From NCBI RefSeq assembly GCF_947497275.1, contig NZ_CANMFS010000014.1:1-62394 (forward strand): a stretch of DNA of 62,394 bases. The letters are read 5' to 3'. This document shows, piece after piece, positions 9,264 to 19,372 of this stretch. Below the pieces are notes generated by a model. The model ran no database searches. It was not told where the DNA came from and worked only from the letters and a program-made list of their open reading frames with translations. The DNA comes from an uncultured Sulfitobacter sp. GTDB lineage: Bacteria > Pseudomonadota > Alphaproteobacteria > Rhodobacterales > Rhodobacteraceae. The position numbers and the translations under genes are program-made. How positions within the stretch are numbered: position 1 is the first letter of the stretch; each line of letters begins with the position of its first letter.

Positions 9264-9875
9264 TCAGGTCCATGCGTAGTTGAACGACACCGAAATCCGG
9301 TCGTCCTCGCTCATGTTCATCGGCACCTCGTGCCGCACGAAGCTCTCCCACAGCAGCACATCGCCCACGGCGGGGGCGACGTAGTGGAATGTCCGCAATT
9401 CTTCACGTGCGTCCTTCACGCGGCCGGGCGCGGCCATCATCATCGGCAGGCGAGGGTCCTCGAACTTGACCGCGCTCGCGCCGTCGGGCATGGCTACATA
9501 GGTCGTGCCGGAGATCACCGAATGGGGGTGGATGTGGCCGGTGTGGATGCCACCCTCTGGCAGGATGTTGATCCAGATGTCTTCGAGCTTCAGCTCGCGT
9601 CCGTCCAGATCAAGCTGGAGATCCTCGGCAAAGGCGGCGACATGGGCATCCAGCTGCTTGATCAGGTCAGCGAAGATCGGAAAGCGCCAGCCCAGATCGG
9701 TCAGCGAGGCATATGACGTATAGCCGGGATAGCCGTTTTCCTCGCACCATTCCTGTCCCGCCTCGTCATCCTCGGCGATGGAATAACACGAGGTCTCCAT
9801 CTCGTCGGTATTGATGGCATCGCCAAGGGCGGCGTGGTACAGGCGGGTGGCGAAAAGCGATCTGATTTGGGTCAT
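9264..9875 (-). CDS. Putative 2OG-Fe(II) oxygenase family protein (TIGR02466-like)
   Basis: A 203-residue protein. The segment HTGHIHPHSVISGTTYVAMP supplies candidate iron ligands, and a distal VRHEVPMNMSEDDRISVSFNYAW block gives the second His and the Arg expected to bind 2-oxoglutarate. The arrangement matches the TIGR02466 group of predicted 2-oxoglutarate/iron oxygenases; the substrate is unknown. The start at 9875 (MTQIRSLFATRLYHA) was chosen because the longer frame would overlap the next gene's end and adds a segment unlike this family. It lies convergent to the small protein gene inside the ribosomal cluster. Confidence 0.7.
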   Translation of the reverse strand: MTQIRSLFATRLYHAALGDAINTDEMETSCYSIAEDDEAGQEWCEENGYPGYTSYASLTDLGWRFPIFADLIKQLDAHVAAFAEDLQLDLDGRELKLEDIWINILPEGGIHTGHIHPHSVISGTTYVAMPDGASAVKFEDPRLPMMMAAPGRVKDAREELRTFHYVAPAVGDVLLWESFVRHEVPMNMSEDDRISVSFNYAWT

Positions 9876-9918
9876 ACGAACGTCATAGCCGACCCGGCTG
9901 CGCGGTGCGAGAGCTGGA

Positions 9919-10329
9919 TCAGAAAACCTGCTGATTTGTTCGAGACAGGTGAAAGCCATGCCCGCTTTCATTGCGGCATTGTAGCCCGCTAGTCGCTGAA
10001 TAACAGGTAAAGCCGCCGAACTTGCCCTCTACGTTGTACTCGGCCACGCTTTGGGCGCCCGTGGGGCGGGCCCCGGCGGAAGTGCAGGCTCCTTGAACGC
10101 CGCCGGTGTTGTTCATGGAAAATGTGATCCCTCGGTTAAGTGGGCAGGACGCCAGTGCTTGAACTTTTGCGGGTTGGCTCCTTTTGAATATCGTGCATTC
10201 GATGTCGGAGCCTTCGAAACCCTCACCGACCACGCATTCTATATTACCGGAGGGAGTGTTGAACGACCAGACGTCTGCATGTGCCGGAACGGCGAGGGCG
10301 CTTGATGCCAGCAAAAACCGGAAGAGCAT
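9919..10329 (-). CDS. Exported DUF6636-like protein
   Basis: A 136-residue protein with a signal peptide (MLFRFLLASSALAVPAHA) cleaved before DVWSF. The mature part has the pattern of DUF6636: FNTPSGNIECVV near its start, paired cysteines, and the closing GLQCRNESGHGFHLSR. Function is unknown. ATG 10329 follows a good AAAGGA on the minus strand. It is transcribed away from rpmC, so the 203 bases up to 10533 must hold divergent promoters, including one for the rpmC ribosomal segment. Confidence 0.75.
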   Translation of the reverse strand: MLFRFLLASSALAVPAHADVWSFNTPSGNIECVVGEGFEGSDIECTIFKRSQPAKVQALASCPLNRGITFSMNNTGGVQGACTSAGARPTGAQSVAEYNVEGKFGGFTCYSATSGLQCRNESGHGFHLSRTNQQVF

Positions 10330-10532
10330 TGTTAAATCCTTTATCAAATATCTATGGAGGCACATAATATGCAGTAAATGGTAGTGTGTCTGCCCCCGCA
10401 TGCATCCCGATCGGGTCGAAATTCAGGGTTGCGCCGCAGGCCGATTGCGCCTAAACGGCAGCTTCATCATGAACTCCATCAGAATCATGGTCACCCTTTC
10501 GGGGCCTACTGGTGATGTTGAAAGGAAATGGC

Positions 10533-10739
10533 ATGAAAGCCAGCGAACTGCATGACAAGACGCCGGACCAGCTCCGCGACGAGCTTGTGAACTTGAAGAA
10601 AGAATCGTTCAACCTGCGTTTTCAGCAGGCCACCGGCCAGTTGGAAAATGCGGCACGTCTGCGCGCCGTCAAGCGTGACGTTGCCCGTGTGAAGACAGTT
10701 TTGAACCAGAAAGCCGCATCTGCGGCGACAGACGCGTAA
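10533..10739 (+). CDS. rpmC: 50S ribosomal protein uL29 (L29)
   Basis: A 68-residue uL29 ([24 protein letters not shown]) with the two-helix [30 protein letters not shown] core. ATG 10533 follows AAAGGA at 10521-10526; the upstream in-frame start lacks this spacing. It opens the third ribosomal segment, detached from rplP by three foreign genes. Confidence 0.97.
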   Translation: MKASELHDKTPDQLRDELVNLKKESFNLRFQQATGQLENAARLRAVKRDVARVKTVLNQKAASAATDA

Positions 10740-10753
10740 GAGGAGCCTGAACC

Positions 10754-10990
10754 ATGCCAAAGCGTATCCTGACAGGCACCGTAACCTCGGACGCCAATGA
10801 ACAGACAGTCACCGTTTCCGTAGAGCGCCGCTTTACGCACCCGGTTCTGAAAAAGACCATTCGTAAGTCCAAAAAATATCGGGCGCACGATGAGCAAAAC
10901 ACATACAAGGTGGGCGACAGCGTTCGCATCATCGAATGTGCACCACGATCCAAAACCAAGCGTTGGGAAGTGATCACCGCCGAAGCGTGA
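10754..10990 (+). CDS. rpsQ: 30S ribosomal protein uS17 (S17)
   Basis: A 78-residue uS17 with the OB-fold sequence [21 protein letters not shown] and the [22 protein letters not shown] signature. It is a primary 16S rRNA-binding protein. It follows rpmC by 14 bases; 115 bases then separate it from rplN, which is long for this operon and contains G/C-rich hairpins without T-tracts. Confidence 0.98.
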   Translation: MPKRILTGTVTSDANEQTVTVSVERRFTHPVLKKTIRKSKKYRAHDEQNTYKVGDSVRIIECAPRSKTKRWEVITAEA

Positions 10991-11105
10991 TCCTTCGCGC
11001 GGTGCCCTTCGCGGGGCGCCGCGTTGCCCGTTCCGGGCGCATGACATTAATCGAAACCCTGGGGAACGGGCACGCATCGCCCCCCAGAAGGTCGGGAGAA
11101 ACCAA

Positions 11106-11474
11106 ATGATCCAGATGCAGACCAACCTGGATGTTGCTGACAACAGCGGCGCGCGCCGTGTTCAGTGCATCAAGGTCCTGGGTGGTTCCAAGCGTAAGTA
11201 CGCGTCCGTCGGCGACATCATCGTCGTGTCGGTCAAGGAAGCCATTCCACGCGGCCGTGTGAAAAAGGGTGACGTGCGCAAAGCCGTCGTCGTTCGCACC
11301 GCCAAGGAAGTTCGTCGCGACGATGGCACGGCCATCCGGTTCGACCGCAATGCGGCCGTTATTCTGAATAACAACAACGAGCCTGTCGGCACCCGTATCT
11401 TTGGGCCCGTCGTTCGTGAGCTGCGCGGCAAGAACTTCATGAAAATCATCTCGCTCGCTCCGGAGGTGCTGTAA
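11106..11474 (+). CDS. rplN: 50S ribosomal protein uL14 (L14)
   Basis: A 122-residue uL14, standard length, starting [30 protein letters not shown] and ending [15 protein letters not shown]. It forms intersubunit contacts and is the site where the silencing factor RsfS binds in other bacteria. rplX starts 2 bases after its stop. Confidence 0.98.
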   Translation: MIQMQTNLDVADNSGARRVQCIKVLGGSKRKYASVGDIIVVSVKEAIPRGRVKKGDVRKAVVVRTAKEVRRDDGTAIRFDRNAAVILNNNNEPVGTRIFGPVVRELRGKNFMKIISLAPEVL

Positions 11475-11476
11475 TC

Positions 11477-11782
11477 ATGGCTGCTAAGCTAAAAAAAGGT
11501 GACAAGGTCATCGTGCTGGCCGGCAAGGACAAGGGCCAGACAGGCAATATCACGTCCGTCGATCCACAGGCCAACAAGGCCATCGTGGAAGGCATCAACA
11601 TGGCCGTGCGCGCAACCCGTCAGAGCCAGACGTCGCAGGGTGGCCGGATCCCGAAGGCAATGCCGATCGACCTGAGCAATCTCGCGATCGTCGATGCCAA
11701 CGGCAAGGCAACACGCGTCGGTTTCAAGATGGACGGTGACAAGAAAGTGCGCTTTGCCAAGACAACAGGGGATGTAATCTGA
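11477..11782 (+). CDS. rplX: 50S ribosomal protein uL24 (L24)
   Basis: A 101-residue uL24 with an N-terminal KOW motif ([20 protein letters not shown]). It is an early assembly initiator on 23S rRNA. The stop shares a base with the rplE start (TGATG). Confidence 0.98.
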   Translation: MAAKLKKGDKVIVLAGKDKGQTGNITSVDPQANKAIVEGINMAVRATRQSQTSQGGRIPKAMPIDLSNLAIVDANGKATRVGFKMDGDKKVRFAKTTGDVI

Positions 11783-12345
11783 TGCTCGACACCGCGACAT
11801 ACACCCCCCGCCTCGAGGCCGACTACAAGGACCGCATCCGCGCGGCCCTGAAAGAAGAGTTCGGCTATAAGAACGACATGCAGATCCCGCGTCTGGACAA
11901 GATCGTCCTGAACATCGGTTGTGGCGCAGAAGCTGTCCGTGACAGCAAGAAAGCCAAATCCGCTCAGGAAGATCTGACATCCATCGCGGGCCAGAAGGCG
12001 CTGACCACCGTTGCCAAGAAATCCATCGCGGGTTTCCGGGTGCGCGAAGACATGCCTTTGGGCGCGAAAGTCACCTTGCGTGGTGACCGCATGTACGAAT
12101 TCCTTGATCGTCTGATCACGATCGCAATGCCCCGCATTCGTGACTTTCGCGGCGTACCGGGCAAATCTTTCGATGGCCGGGGCAACTATGCCATGGGCAT
12201 GAAAGAGCACATCGTGTTCCCCGAAATCGACTTTGATAAGGTCGATGAGACATGGGGCATGGACATCGTTATCGCCACCACGGCGAAAACCGACGCAGAA
12301 GCGAAAGCCATGTTGAAGCTCTTCAACATGCCGTTCAACTCGTAA
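11782..12345 (+). CDS. rplE: 50S ribosomal protein uL5 (L5)
   Basis: A 187-residue uL5 with the [23 protein letters not shown] and [25 protein letters not shown] signatures. It belongs to the 5S rRNA particle and contacts P-site tRNA. It overlaps rplX by one base. Confidence 0.98.
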   Translation: MLDTATYTPRLEADYKDRIRAALKEEFGYKNDMQIPRLDKIVLNIGCGAEAVRDSKKAKSAQEDLTSIAGQKALTTVAKKSIAGFRVREDMPLGAKVTLRGDRMYEFLDRLITIAMPRIRDFRGVPGKSFDGRGNYAMGMKEHIVFPEIDFDKVDETWGMDIVIATTAKTDAEAKAMLKLFNMPFNS

Positions 12346-12364
12346 GCGCGGGAAGGGAAAAGAT

Positions 12365-12670
12365 ATGGCTAAGAAATCCATGATCGAACGCGAAAAGAAG
12401 CGTGAAGCACTGGTCAAGAAGTACGCAGCCAAGCGGGCCGCGTTAAAAGACATCGTCAGTGATGAAAGCAAGCCGATGGAAGAGCGTTTCCGCGCCTCCC
12501 TGAAGCTGGCGAAACTGCCCCGCAACTCCAGCGCCGTGCGTCTGCACAACCGCTGCCAGTTGACCGGGCGTCCACACGCCTATTACCGCAAACTTAAAAT
12601 CTCACGTATCGCGCTGCGTGATCTCGGCTCCTCCGGCCAGATCCCCGGCATGGTCAAGTCGAGCTGGTAA
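12365..12670 (+). CDS. rpsN: 30S ribosomal protein uS14 (S14), zinc-independent form
   Basis: A 101-residue long-form uS14 with the [30 protein letters not shown] signature. It lacks the paired CxxC motifs of the short zinc-binding paralogue, so this is the zinc-independent type usual in proteobacteria. Confidence 0.98.
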   Translation: MAKKSMIEREKKREALVKKYAAKRAALKDIVSDESKPMEERFRASLKLAKLPRNSSAVRLHNRCQLTGRPHAYYRKLKISRIALRDLGSSGQIPGMVKSSW

Positions 12671-12682
12671 GGAGCGCATCAG

Positions 12683-13075
12683 ATGAACGATCCTATTGCA
12701 GATATGCTGACACGCATCCGCAACAGCCAGTTGCGCGGCAAATCCACAGTCGTCACGCCGGCCTCCAAGCTGCGTGCCTGGGTGCTGGATGTGCTGGCAG
12801 ACGAAGGCTACATTCGCGGCTACGAAAAGATGACCGGCACCGACGGTCATCCTGCCATCGAGATCAGCCTGAAGTACTACGAGGGCGAACCTGTCATTCG
12901 CGAGTTGAAGCGGGTTTCCAAGCCCGGTCGCCGCGTTTACATGGGCGCAAATGACCTCCCATCCGTCCGTCAGGGCCTGGGTGTGTCGATTGTCTCCACC
13001 CCCCAGGGTGTGATGTCGGACGCAAGCGCACGCGCAGCCAACGTTGGCGGCGAAGTGCTTTGCACCGTATTCTAA
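12683..13075 (+). CDS. rpsH: 30S ribosomal protein uS8 (S8)
   Basis: A 130-residue uS8 starting [21 protein letters not shown] and ending with the [22 protein letters not shown] signature. It binds 16S helix 21. In enterobacteria it represses the spc operon by mimicry of that helix; no such site was verified here. Confidence 0.98.
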   Translation: MNDPIADMLTRIRNSQLRGKSTVVTPASKLRAWVLDVLADEGYIRGYEKMTGTDGHPAIEISLKYYEGEPVIRELKRVSKPGRRVYMGANDLPSVRQGLGVSIVSTPQGVMSDASARAANVGGEVLCTVF

Positions 13076-13085
13076 GGAGAATTTG

Positions 13086-13619
13086 ATGTCTCGTATTGGT
13101 AAGAAAGCGGTCGATCTGCCCAGCGGTGTCACCGCGAGCATGAGCGGCCAGACCATCGAAGTGAAAGGCCCCAAAGGGACCCGCAGCTTTAAAGCGACCG
13201 ACGACGTCACCATCGCCATCGAGGACGACGCTGTAAGCGTGACACCTCGCGGCAAGTCCAAGCGCGCGCGCCAGCAGTGGGGCATGTCCCGCACCATGGT
13301 CAGCAACCTTGTCACCGGCGTTACCACGGGTTTCAAGAAAGAGCTTGAAATCCAGGGTGTTGGTTACCGTGCTGCCATGACCGGCAACACACTGAAACTA
13401 AACCTCGGCCTGTCGCATGACGTCGATTACACACCGCCCGAAGGCGTGACTGTAACGGCGCCGAAGCAGACCGAAATCGTTGTGGAAGGCATTGACGAAC
13501 AGCTTGTTGGTCAGGTCGCCGCGAACATCCGCGCTTGGCGCAAGCCCGAGCCCTACAAGGGCAAAGGCATCCGCTACAAGGGTGAGTTCGTCTTCCGCAA
13601 AGAAGGCAAGAAGAAGTAA
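13086..13619 (+). CDS. rplF: 50S ribosomal protein uL6 (L6)
   Basis: A 177-residue uL6 starting [15 protein letters not shown], with the conserved C-terminal [15 protein letters not shown] motif. The start at ATG 13086 follows AAGGAG; an open frame extending upstream overlaps rpsH and is not used. rplR starts 11 bases downstream. Confidence 0.98.
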   Translation: MSRIGKKAVDLPSGVTASMSGQTIEVKGPKGTRSFKATDDVTIAIEDDAVSVTPRGKSKRARQQWGMSRTMVSNLVTGVTTGFKKELEIQGVGYRAAMTGNTLKLNLGLSHDVDYTPPEGVTVTAPKQTEIVVEGIDEQLVGQVAANIRAWRKPEPYKGKGIRYKGEFVFRKEGKKK

Positions 13620-13630
13620 GGAACGCACAG

Positions 13631-13990
13631 ATGGCAAACAGCAAAAGACAACTGTTCATCAAACGCCGCCTGCGCGTTCGGAACAAACTTCGCCGCACCA
13701 ACGCAGGCCGTATGCGCCTGTCGGTGCACCGGTCGAACAAGAACATCAGCGTCCAGTTGATCGACGATGTGAATGGGGTGACAGTCGCCTCCGCATCAAC
13801 GCTCGAAAAAGATCTGGGTGTTGTCGGCAAGAACAACGTCGAAGCCGCAACCAAGGTAGGTTCGGCAATCGCCGAACGTGCCAAGAAGGCCGGCATCGAG
13901 ACAGCCTATTTCGACCGGGGCGGTTTCCTGTTTCACGGTAAGGTGAAGGCATTGGCCGACGCTGCGCGTGAAGGCGGTCTGAAGATCTAA
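13631..13990 (+). CDS. rplR: 50S ribosomal protein uL18 (L18)
   Basis: A 119-residue uL18 with the 5S rRNA-binding core ([18 protein letters not shown]) and the [26 protein letters not shown]-terminus. With uL5 it anchors 5S rRNA. Confidence 0.98.
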   Translation: MANSKRQLFIKRRLRVRNKLRRTNAGRMRLSVHRSNKNISVQLIDDVNGVTVASASTLEKDLGVVGKNNVEAATKVGSAIAERAKKAGIETAYFDRGGFLFHGKVKALADAAREGGLKI

Positions 13991-14011
13991 ATCGGGGTTT
14001 CCCCCATTTGA

Positions 14012-14033
14012 AGGCGGCCATGCGTGGCCGCCT
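14012..14033 (+). other. Intercistronic hairpin between rplR and rpsE
   Basis: A 9-bp perfect stem (14012-14020 with 14025-14033) with a TGCG loop and no T-tract lies in the 119-base rplR-rpsE spacer. It is more likely an mRNA processing or stability element than a terminator. Confidence 0.45.
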
Positions 14034-14109
14034 CGATGACCCGGGAGCGGATCCGCTCACCAAGGGTTGAACAAACAGGGCCGTTGGCCCGCAAGGACAG
14101 GAGGCCCGC

Positions 14110-14715
14110 ATGGCCAGAGATGACAACCGGGGTGGCAACCGCCGCAACCAGCGCGACGAGACCCCAGAATTCGCAGACCGTCTGGTCGCGATCAACCGCG
14201 TTTCCAAAACGGTAAAAGGCGGTAAGCGCTTTGGTTTTGCTGCCCTCGTGGTGGTCGGTGACCAGAAGGGCCGTGTCGGTTTCGGCAAGGGTAAAGCCAA
14301 AGAGGTGCCCGAAGCGATCCGCAAGGCGACCGAGCAGGCAAAACGCCAGATGATCCGCGTTCAGCTGCGCGAAGGCCGCACGCTGCACCATGACATGTCC
14401 GGTCGTCACGGTGCCGGCAAGGTCGTCATGCGCACCGCACCGGAAGGTACAGGCATCATCGCCGGTGGTCCGATGCGTGCCGTGTTCGAGATGCTCGGCG
14501 TCAAGGACGTGGTGTCCAAATCCATCGGGTCGCAGAACCCGTATAACATGATCCGCGCCACAATGGACGGATTGCGCAAGGAACAAAGCCCACGGTCGGT
14601 CGCACAGCGTCGCGGCAAGAAAGTGGCTGATATTCTGCGCAACGACGCGAAGATCAACGAGCAAAGCGATGTGGCCCACAACAGCCCCTCCGCCCAAGCC
14701 ACGACCGACGCGTAA
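14110..14715 (+). CDS. rpsE: 30S ribosomal protein uS5 (S5)
   Basis: A 201-residue uS5. The N-terminal double-stranded-RNA-binding S5 domain ([23 protein letters not shown]) and the [20 protein letters not shown] and [22 protein letters not shown] blocks are intact. It lies at the mRNA entry site and influences decoding fidelity. The polar C-terminal tail ([18 protein letters not shown]) is slightly long. Confidence 0.98.
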   Translation: MARDDNRGGNRRNQRDETPEFADRLVAINRVSKTVKGGKRFGFAALVVVGDQKGRVGFGKGKAKEVPEAIRKATEQAKRQMIRVQLREGRTLHHDMSGRHGAGKVVMRTAPEGTGIIAGGPMRAVFEMLGVKDVVSKSIGSQNPYNMIRATMDGLRKEQSPRSVAQRRGKKVADILRNDAKINEQSDVAHNSPSAQATTDA

Positions 14716-14727
14716 GGAGAGCACATC

Positions 14728-14916
14728 ATGGCCAAGACAATCGTAATCAAGCAGATCGGTTCGCCCATCCGCCGTCCCGCCAAACAGCGTGCAACGCTGA
14801 TTGGTCTGGGTCTCAACAAGATGCACCGCGTGAGCGAACTGGAAGACACGCCGTCCGTGCGTGGCATGATCAACTCGATCCCTCACATGGTCGAGATCCT
14901 CGAAGAAAAAGGCTGA
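14728..14916 (+). CDS. rpmD: 50S ribosomal protein uL30 (L30)
   Basis: A 62-residue uL30 ([32 protein letters not shown]), full length for the family. It is the last gene of the third ribosomal segment. A terminator and a convergent methyltransferase gene separate it from rplO, which normally follows directly. Confidence 0.97.
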   Translation: MAKTIVIKQIGSPIRRPAKQRATLIGLGLNKMHRVSELEDTPSVRGMINSIPHMVEILEEKG

Positions 14917-14957
14917 GAGCGTCGGCTCAGCGCCTGATTGCTTTTTTCCGGATACTC

Positions 14958-14984
14958 AAGGCCGCCTTTCCGGGCGGCCTTTTT
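14958..14984 (+). terminator. Terminator after rpmD, possibly bidirectional
   Basis: GGCCGCC (14960-14966) pairs with GGCGGCC (14973-14979), extended by two A-T pairs, and is followed by five T residues on the + strand. The A run before the stem could also serve the convergent FkbM gene, whose stop lies at 14983. Confidence 0.85.
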
Positions 14985-15795
14985 ACGTCTGAACACTGAC
15001 ACCCAGAATGTGGCGTGCGCGGTCCCGCACGGTGATCCGCTTGTCCCTGTGGACCGCAAAATAGTTCAGGGTACGCATCGGGTAGGCATGGCTGTCCAGG
15101 AATGTCTCGCACCCAATCGGATCTGCGTCATGGGCCAACCTGTCCGGGACATAGATCCCATAACCCATGTCCCGAAACCAGCCCCAGACCTGCTGCGGCG
15201 AATAGCCCATGGCGTTCACGCCCGGTTCTGTGCTTTCGAACATGATTGTGGGCTTGTGCGCCGCAATAACGGTGGCACCGCCGCGCAGTGCGCCCAACTC
15301 GGCACCTTCGATGTCGATCTTCATCACATCGGGCTTTTCATCTTGCAGGACATCATCAAGGCGCCTGATCTCCACCGAGATGGCAACTTGCTGGCGCGCA
15401 TGGTCCTTGATAAGCGAATTGTATCCGGTTGCCTCCGGATTGAGGTAAAACTCGATCTGACCGGTCTGCTCCCCGACGGCAAAGGCATGAAGCGTGCAAT
15501 AGGGGAACCGGCGGGCCAGATGACGTGCTTTGCCCGGATCTGCTTCGACAGCGAGGATGCGTATGCTGTCGTCGAACCGGTGGACGGATGTAAAGATTGA
15601 CCCGATGTGCGCACCGACATCGACGAATGTTCCGCCCGGCGGACAAAGGCGGGTTATCAGACGGTCCGCAAGTATCGCGTTTGCCACCATCGACGCGGTC
15701 TCGGGGTTCGCTGCCGGGACGCGCCTGAGTGAGAGATATTGCGACGCCTCAAGGAGCCGATGCCCAAGCGCCGTGCCGACCAAATTCTTTTTCAT
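14983..15795 (-). CDS. FkbM family methyltransferase
   Basis: A 270-residue protein with a class I SAM-dependent methyltransferase core: FVDVGAHIGSIF (motif I, near residues 57-68), ILAVEADPGKARHL (acidic end of strand 2) and the FkbM-typical VMKIDIEGAELGALRGG. FkbM proteins O-methylate sugars, lipids or small molecules; the substrate here is unknown, and no glycan cluster surrounds it. It is convergent to rpmD and sits in the middle of the spc operon. ATG 15795 gives a basic N-terminus without signal peptide, so it is probably cytoplasmic. Confidence 0.85.
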   Translation of the reverse strand: MKKNLVGTALGHRLLEASQYLSLRRVPAANPETASMVANAILADRLITRLCPPGGTFVDVGAHIGSIFTSVHRFDDSIRILAVEADPGKARHLARRFPYCTLHAFAVGEQTGQIEFYLNPEATGYNSLIKDHARQQVAISVEIRRLDDVLQDEKPDVMKIDIEGAELGALRGGATVIAAHKPTIMFESTEPGVNAMGYSPQQVWGWFRDMGYGIYVPDRLAHDADPIGCETFLDSHAYPMRTLNYFAVHRDKRITVRDRARHILGVSVQT

Positions 15796-15940
15796 GGAAA
15801 AGACCTTACAAAGAAAAAGTGACCGTATTTTGGCGGTGTCAGCCCGTCAAGGCTGTTGGGGCGTGCCTGCAGGGCGCCGCCGGCAAGCGGGCGAAGTCGG
15901 CTCTCGATCGCCTTAGCCGTCGGCTTGAGGTCTGGCCCTC

Positions 15941-15969
15941 TTGATCCGGACAACGGCCTCGTCTATACG
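15941..15969 (+). promoter_or_regulatory. Candidate sigma-70 promoter for rplO-secY-adk
   Basis: TTGATC (15941-15946) and TATACG (15964-15969) are separated by exactly 17 bases, about 93 bases before the rplO start. A promoter is required here because a terminator and a convergent gene cut rplO off from rpmD. Confidence 0.5.
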
Positions 15970-16061
15970 CGCCGCATGGTCCGTGGGGCCATACAGAATC
16001 GCAACGCCGCGTTTGGCCGCTCCCGTCGCTGGGGGCCAATTCCGGCAAAAGGAGAAGCGAC

Positions 16062-16544
16062 ATGAAACTGCACGAACTTTCCGACAATCCAGGCGCCGCG
16101 AAATCACGCAAACGCGTTGGTCGTGGTCCCGGCTCCGGCACCGGTAAGATGGGTGGCCGTGGTATCAAAGGTCAAAAATCCCGTTCGGGTGTGGCGATCA
16201 AGGGCTACGAAGGCGGCCAGATGCCGCTGTACCAACGTCTGCCAAAGCGCGGCTTCAACAAGCCGAACCGCAAGGAATTCGCAGTGGTCAATCTAGGCCT
16301 GATCCAGAAATTCATCGACGACGGCAAGATCGACGCAAAATCCGCGATCACCGAAGACGCGCTGATCTCTTCGGGTCTGGTGCGGCGCAAGCGCGACGGT
16401 ATCCGCGTTCTTGCCAAAGGTGATGTTTCGGCCAAGATGGACCTGCAAGTCACAGGCGCGTCGAAGTCGGCGATCGCAGCCGTAGAGAAGGCAGGCGGCA
16501 GCCTGACCATCACAGCGCCAGCTGCGGCAGAAGCGTCCGAATAA
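16062..16544 (+). CDS. rplO: 50S ribosomal protein uL15 (L15)
   Basis: A 160-residue uL15 with the [28 protein letters not shown]-terminal RNA-binding stretch and the C-terminal [17 protein letters not shown] signature. An AAGGAG stands just before the ATG. It heads the rplO-secY-adk group. Confidence 0.98.
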   Translation: MKLHELSDNPGAAKSRKRVGRGPGSGTGKMGGRGIKGQKSRSGVAIKGYEGGQMPLYQRLPKRGFNKPNRKEFAVVNLGLIQKFIDDGKIDAKSAITEDALISSGLVRRKRDGIRVLAKGDVSAKMDLQVTGASKSAIAAVEKAGGSLTITAPAAAEASE

Positions 16545-16659
16545 CCTTCGGGCTTGTGAGCGGCGTCAGAGCCGCTTACATAGTCTTCAAGTTTTCCCAA
16601 ACGCCGCCCGCCGGAAAACGGCCCGGGCGGCGTTTTGTTCAATAAAGAGAGCCCTCAAC

Positions 16660-18024
16660 ATGGTATCTGCCGTCGAGAATATGGCCGCCAACAGCAGCTG
16701 GTCCGCCTTTGGCAAGGCAACCGACCTGCGCCACCGCATTCTGTTCACCCTGATGCTCCTGATCGTTTACCGCCTTGGCACGTTCATCCCCGTTCCGGGC
16801 ATCGATGGTGCCGCTTTGCGTGAGTTCATGGAAAGCGCGGGGCAGGGCATCGGCGGCATGGTGTCGATGTTCACAGGTGGTGCGCTGGGGCGTATGGGTA
16901 TCTTTGCCTTGGGGATCATGCCCTATATTTCGGCCTCTATCATCGTTCAGCTGTTGACCTCGATGGTTCCTTCGCTGGAGCAGTTGAAGAAAGAGGGCGA
17001 GCAGGGACGCAAGAAGATCAACCAATACACGCGCTTCGGTACGGTAGCGCTCGCTACGGTACAGGCGTATGGCCTCGCAGTCTCGCTTGAGGCGGGGGAT
17101 ATCGCGGCGGATCCGGGCATGTACTTTCGCATCGCCTGTATGATCACGCTCGTCGGCGGGACGATGTTCCTGATGTGGCTTGGCGAACAGATCACCGCGC
17201 GCGGCATCGGCAACGGCATCTCGCTTATCATCTTCGTCGGTATCATTGCCGAAGTGCCTGCCGCTATTGCACAGTTCTTCGCCTCCGGCCGTTCCGGCGC
17301 GATCAGCCCGGCGATTATTGTCGCGGTGCTGGTGATGGTTATCGCGACGATCATGTTCGTGGTGTTCATGGAGCGTGCCCTGCGCAAAATCTCAATCCAG
17401 TACCCGCGTCGTCAGGTCGGTATGAAGGTCTACGATGGCGGGTCGAGCCACCTTCCCGTCAAGGTCAATCCGTCAGGGGTCATCCCGGCGATCTTTGCAA
17501 GCTCGCTCCTGCTGTTGCCGGTGACGATCAGCACATTTTCGGGCAATACGACCAACCCCGTGATGTCCTGGCTGCTTGCCAACTTCGGACCGGGTCAGCC
17601 GCTCTACATTATTTTCTTCATCGCGATGATCGTGTTCTTTGCCTACTTCTACACCTTCAACGTAGCGTTCAAACCCGATGATGTCGCCGACAACCTGAAG
17701 AACCAGAACGGTTTTGTGCCGGGGATCCGTCCGGGCAAACGTACTGCGGAATATCTTGAATATGTGGTCAATCGCGTGCTGGTGCTGGGGTCGGCCTATC
17801 TTGCCGCCGTTTGTATCCTGCCCGAGATCCTGCGCGGGCAATTCGCGATCCCGTTCTATTTCGGCGGCACGTCCGTCCTGATCGTTGTGTCCGTTACGAT
17901 GGACACGATCCAGCAGGTGCAAAGTCATTTGCTCGCCCATCAATACGAAGGTCTGCTCGAAAAGTCGCAATTGCGCGGCAAATCCGGCAAGCCACGCAAA
18001 AAACGGAGCCCGCTGCGTCGATGA
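16660..18024 (+). CDS. secY: Protein translocase channel subunit SecY
   Basis: A 454-residue inner-membrane protein with ten predicted transmembrane helices and the SecY signatures [27 protein letters not shown] and the plug/helix 7 region. It forms the SecYEG pore for secreted and membrane proteins. Its stop overlaps the adk start (ATGA), the usual alphaproteobacterial coupling. Confidence 0.98.
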   Translation: MVSAVENMAANSSWSAFGKATDLRHRILFTLMLLIVYRLGTFIPVPGIDGAALREFMESAGQGIGGMVSMFTGGALGRMGIFALGIMPYISASIIVQLLTSMVPSLEQLKKEGEQGRKKINQYTRFGTVALATVQAYGLAVSLEAGDIAADPGMYFRIACMITLVGGTMFLMWLGEQITARGIGNGISLIIFVGIIAEVPAAIAQFFASGRSGAISPAIIVAVLVMVIATIMFVVFMERALRKISIQYPRRQVGMKVYDGGSSHLPVKVNPSGVIPAIFASSLLLLPVTISTFSGNTTNPVMSWLLANFGPGQPLYIIFFIAMIVFFAYFYTFNVAFKPDDVADNLKNQNGFVPGIRPGKRTAEYLEYVVNRVLVLGSAYLAAVCILPEILRGQFAIPFYFGGTSVLIVVSVTMDTIQQVQSHLLAHQYEGLLEKSQLRGKSGKPRKKRSPLRR

Positions 18025-18668
18025 ACATTATTCTTCTCGGACCGCCCGGTGCCGGTAAAGGCACCCAGGCACGTTATCTCGTCGAAAACCGCGATATGGT
18101 CCAGCTGAGCACAGGCGACATGCTGCGCGAAGCGAAAGACAGCGGAACGGAAATGGGCGACATCGTCGCAGACGTCATGGCGCGTGGGGCGCTGGTCACC
18201 GATGAAATCGTAATTGGTCTGATCCGCGAAAAGCTGGAGGCCAAGACCGAGCACGGCGGATTCATCTTTGACGGCTTTCCACGGACGTTGGCGCAAGCCG
18301 ACGCTTTGGGCGATCTGTTGGCCGCGCAGGGAGAAACGCTGGACGCGGTCATCGAAATGAGAGTGGATGACGAAGCACTGGTGGAGCGGATTACGGCCCG
18401 TTCGACGTGCGCCAACTGTGGCGAAGTCTACAACGATAATACGAAGCCGATTCCGGCGGACGGGAAATGCGTCAACTGTGGCGGAACCGAATTCAAGCGG
18501 CGCGCCGACGACAACGAGGAAAGCCTGAAAACCCGTCTTATGGCCTACTATAAACAGACGTCCCCTTTGGTTGGGTACTATCACGCCAAGGGTCTTCTGG
18601 GTGTTGTGGACGGTCTGGCGTCGATGGACGAGGTCAGGGCCAGCATCGCCGCGGTTCTCGATCGCTGA
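18021..18668 (+). CDS. adk: Adenylate kinase, zinc-binding LID type
   Basis: A 215-residue adenylate kinase (ATP + AMP to 2 ADP). The P-loop GPPGAGKGT is at residues 7-15 and the AMP-binding FIFDGFPRT at 81-89. The LID domain has four cysteines (130, 133, 150, 153) in two CxNCG pairs, so a structural zinc is expected, as in Gram-positive and some alphaproteobacterial enzymes. The ATG overlaps the secY stop. Confidence 0.98.
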   Translation: MNIILLGPPGAGKGTQARYLVENRDMVQLSTGDMLREAKDSGTEMGDIVADVMARGALVTDEIVIGLIREKLEAKTEHGGFIFDGFPRTLAQADALGDLLAAQGETLDAVIEMRVDDEALVERITARSTCANCGEVYNDNTKPIPADGKCVNCGGTEFKRRADDNEESLKTRLMAYYKQTSPLVGYYHAKGLLGVVDGLASMDEVRASIAAVLDR

Positions 18669-18988
18669 GACCGGGCGGGTTTTCGTACCGAATCCACAGT
18701 GGTCAGGTGCGGGGCCAGTCCCGGCGCCCTGGCGTTTGATTACCGTCGCTGCGCGGAATTACCTCGCATGGATCTGCGTGACGCGGTCATATGTCAGGGC
18801 GTGGGTTGACGGCCCCGTGAAAACTTCATAGTGACCACCATCTCGTATGAGAATCAAATCATGGGACCGGCCGCACCGGCCCGTGTGAACACCTGATCAG
18901 CCCCAGCCCGCAGGCACCACGCCCCGGGCTTCGTGTTGTGAAAAAAGGGTCTGGAACAACGGACCCGCAACGAAAAGGAATATCAGAC
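18669..18988. other. Leader region of the alpha operon
   Basis: About 320 bases without a gene. A possible promoter, TTGACG at 18806-18811 with a CATAGT or TAGTGA -10 at 18827-18834, is suboptimal in spacing or sequence. The segment before rpsM is G/C-rich with short repeats of ACCGGCC. No clear terminator for adk was seen. Confidence 0.4.
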
Positions 18989-19357
18989 GTGGCACGTATT
19001 GCCGGCGTAAACATCCCGACTGCAAAGCGGGTTCCAATCGCCCTCACTTATATCACTGGTATCGGCAACTCTTCGGCGGAGAAAATCTGCGAAGCGGTTG
19101 GCATTGATCTCTCGCGCCGTGTGAACGAGCTTTCCGATTCCGAAGTTCTCAAAATTCGCGAGCACATCGACGAAAACTATACCGTCGAAGGCGACCTGCG
19201 TCGTGACACGCAGATGAACATCAAGCGTCTGATGGATCTGGGTTGCTACCGCGGCCTGCGTCATCGCCGCAACCTTCCCGTGCGTGGTCAGCGTACGCAC
19301 ACCAACGCTCGCACCCGCAAAGGCCCCGCAAAGGCCATTGCCGGTAAGAAGAAATAA
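18989..19357 (+). CDS. rpsM: 30S ribosomal protein uS13 (S13), GTG start
   Basis: A 122-residue uS13 ([22 protein letters not shown]...) with the basic C-terminal [23 protein letters not shown] tail that reaches the tRNA sites. The only start giving the canonical N-terminus is GTG 18989, preceded by AAAAGGA at 18973-18979. It begins the alpha operon rpsM-rpsK-rpoA-rplQ. Confidence 0.97.
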   Translation: MARIAGVNIPTAKRVPIALTYITGIGNSSAEKICEAVGIDLSRRVNELSDSEVLKIREHIDENYTVEGDLRRDTQMNIKRLMDLGCYRGLRHRRNLPVRGQRTHTNARTRKGPAKAIAGKKK

Positions 19358-19372
19358 GGGAGGGTTTGACCA

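Noticed and set aside
14024..14215. Short + strand frame before and inside rpsE
   Set aside because: It is out of frame with rpsE, which has its own canonical start at 14110 with AGGAGG upstream.
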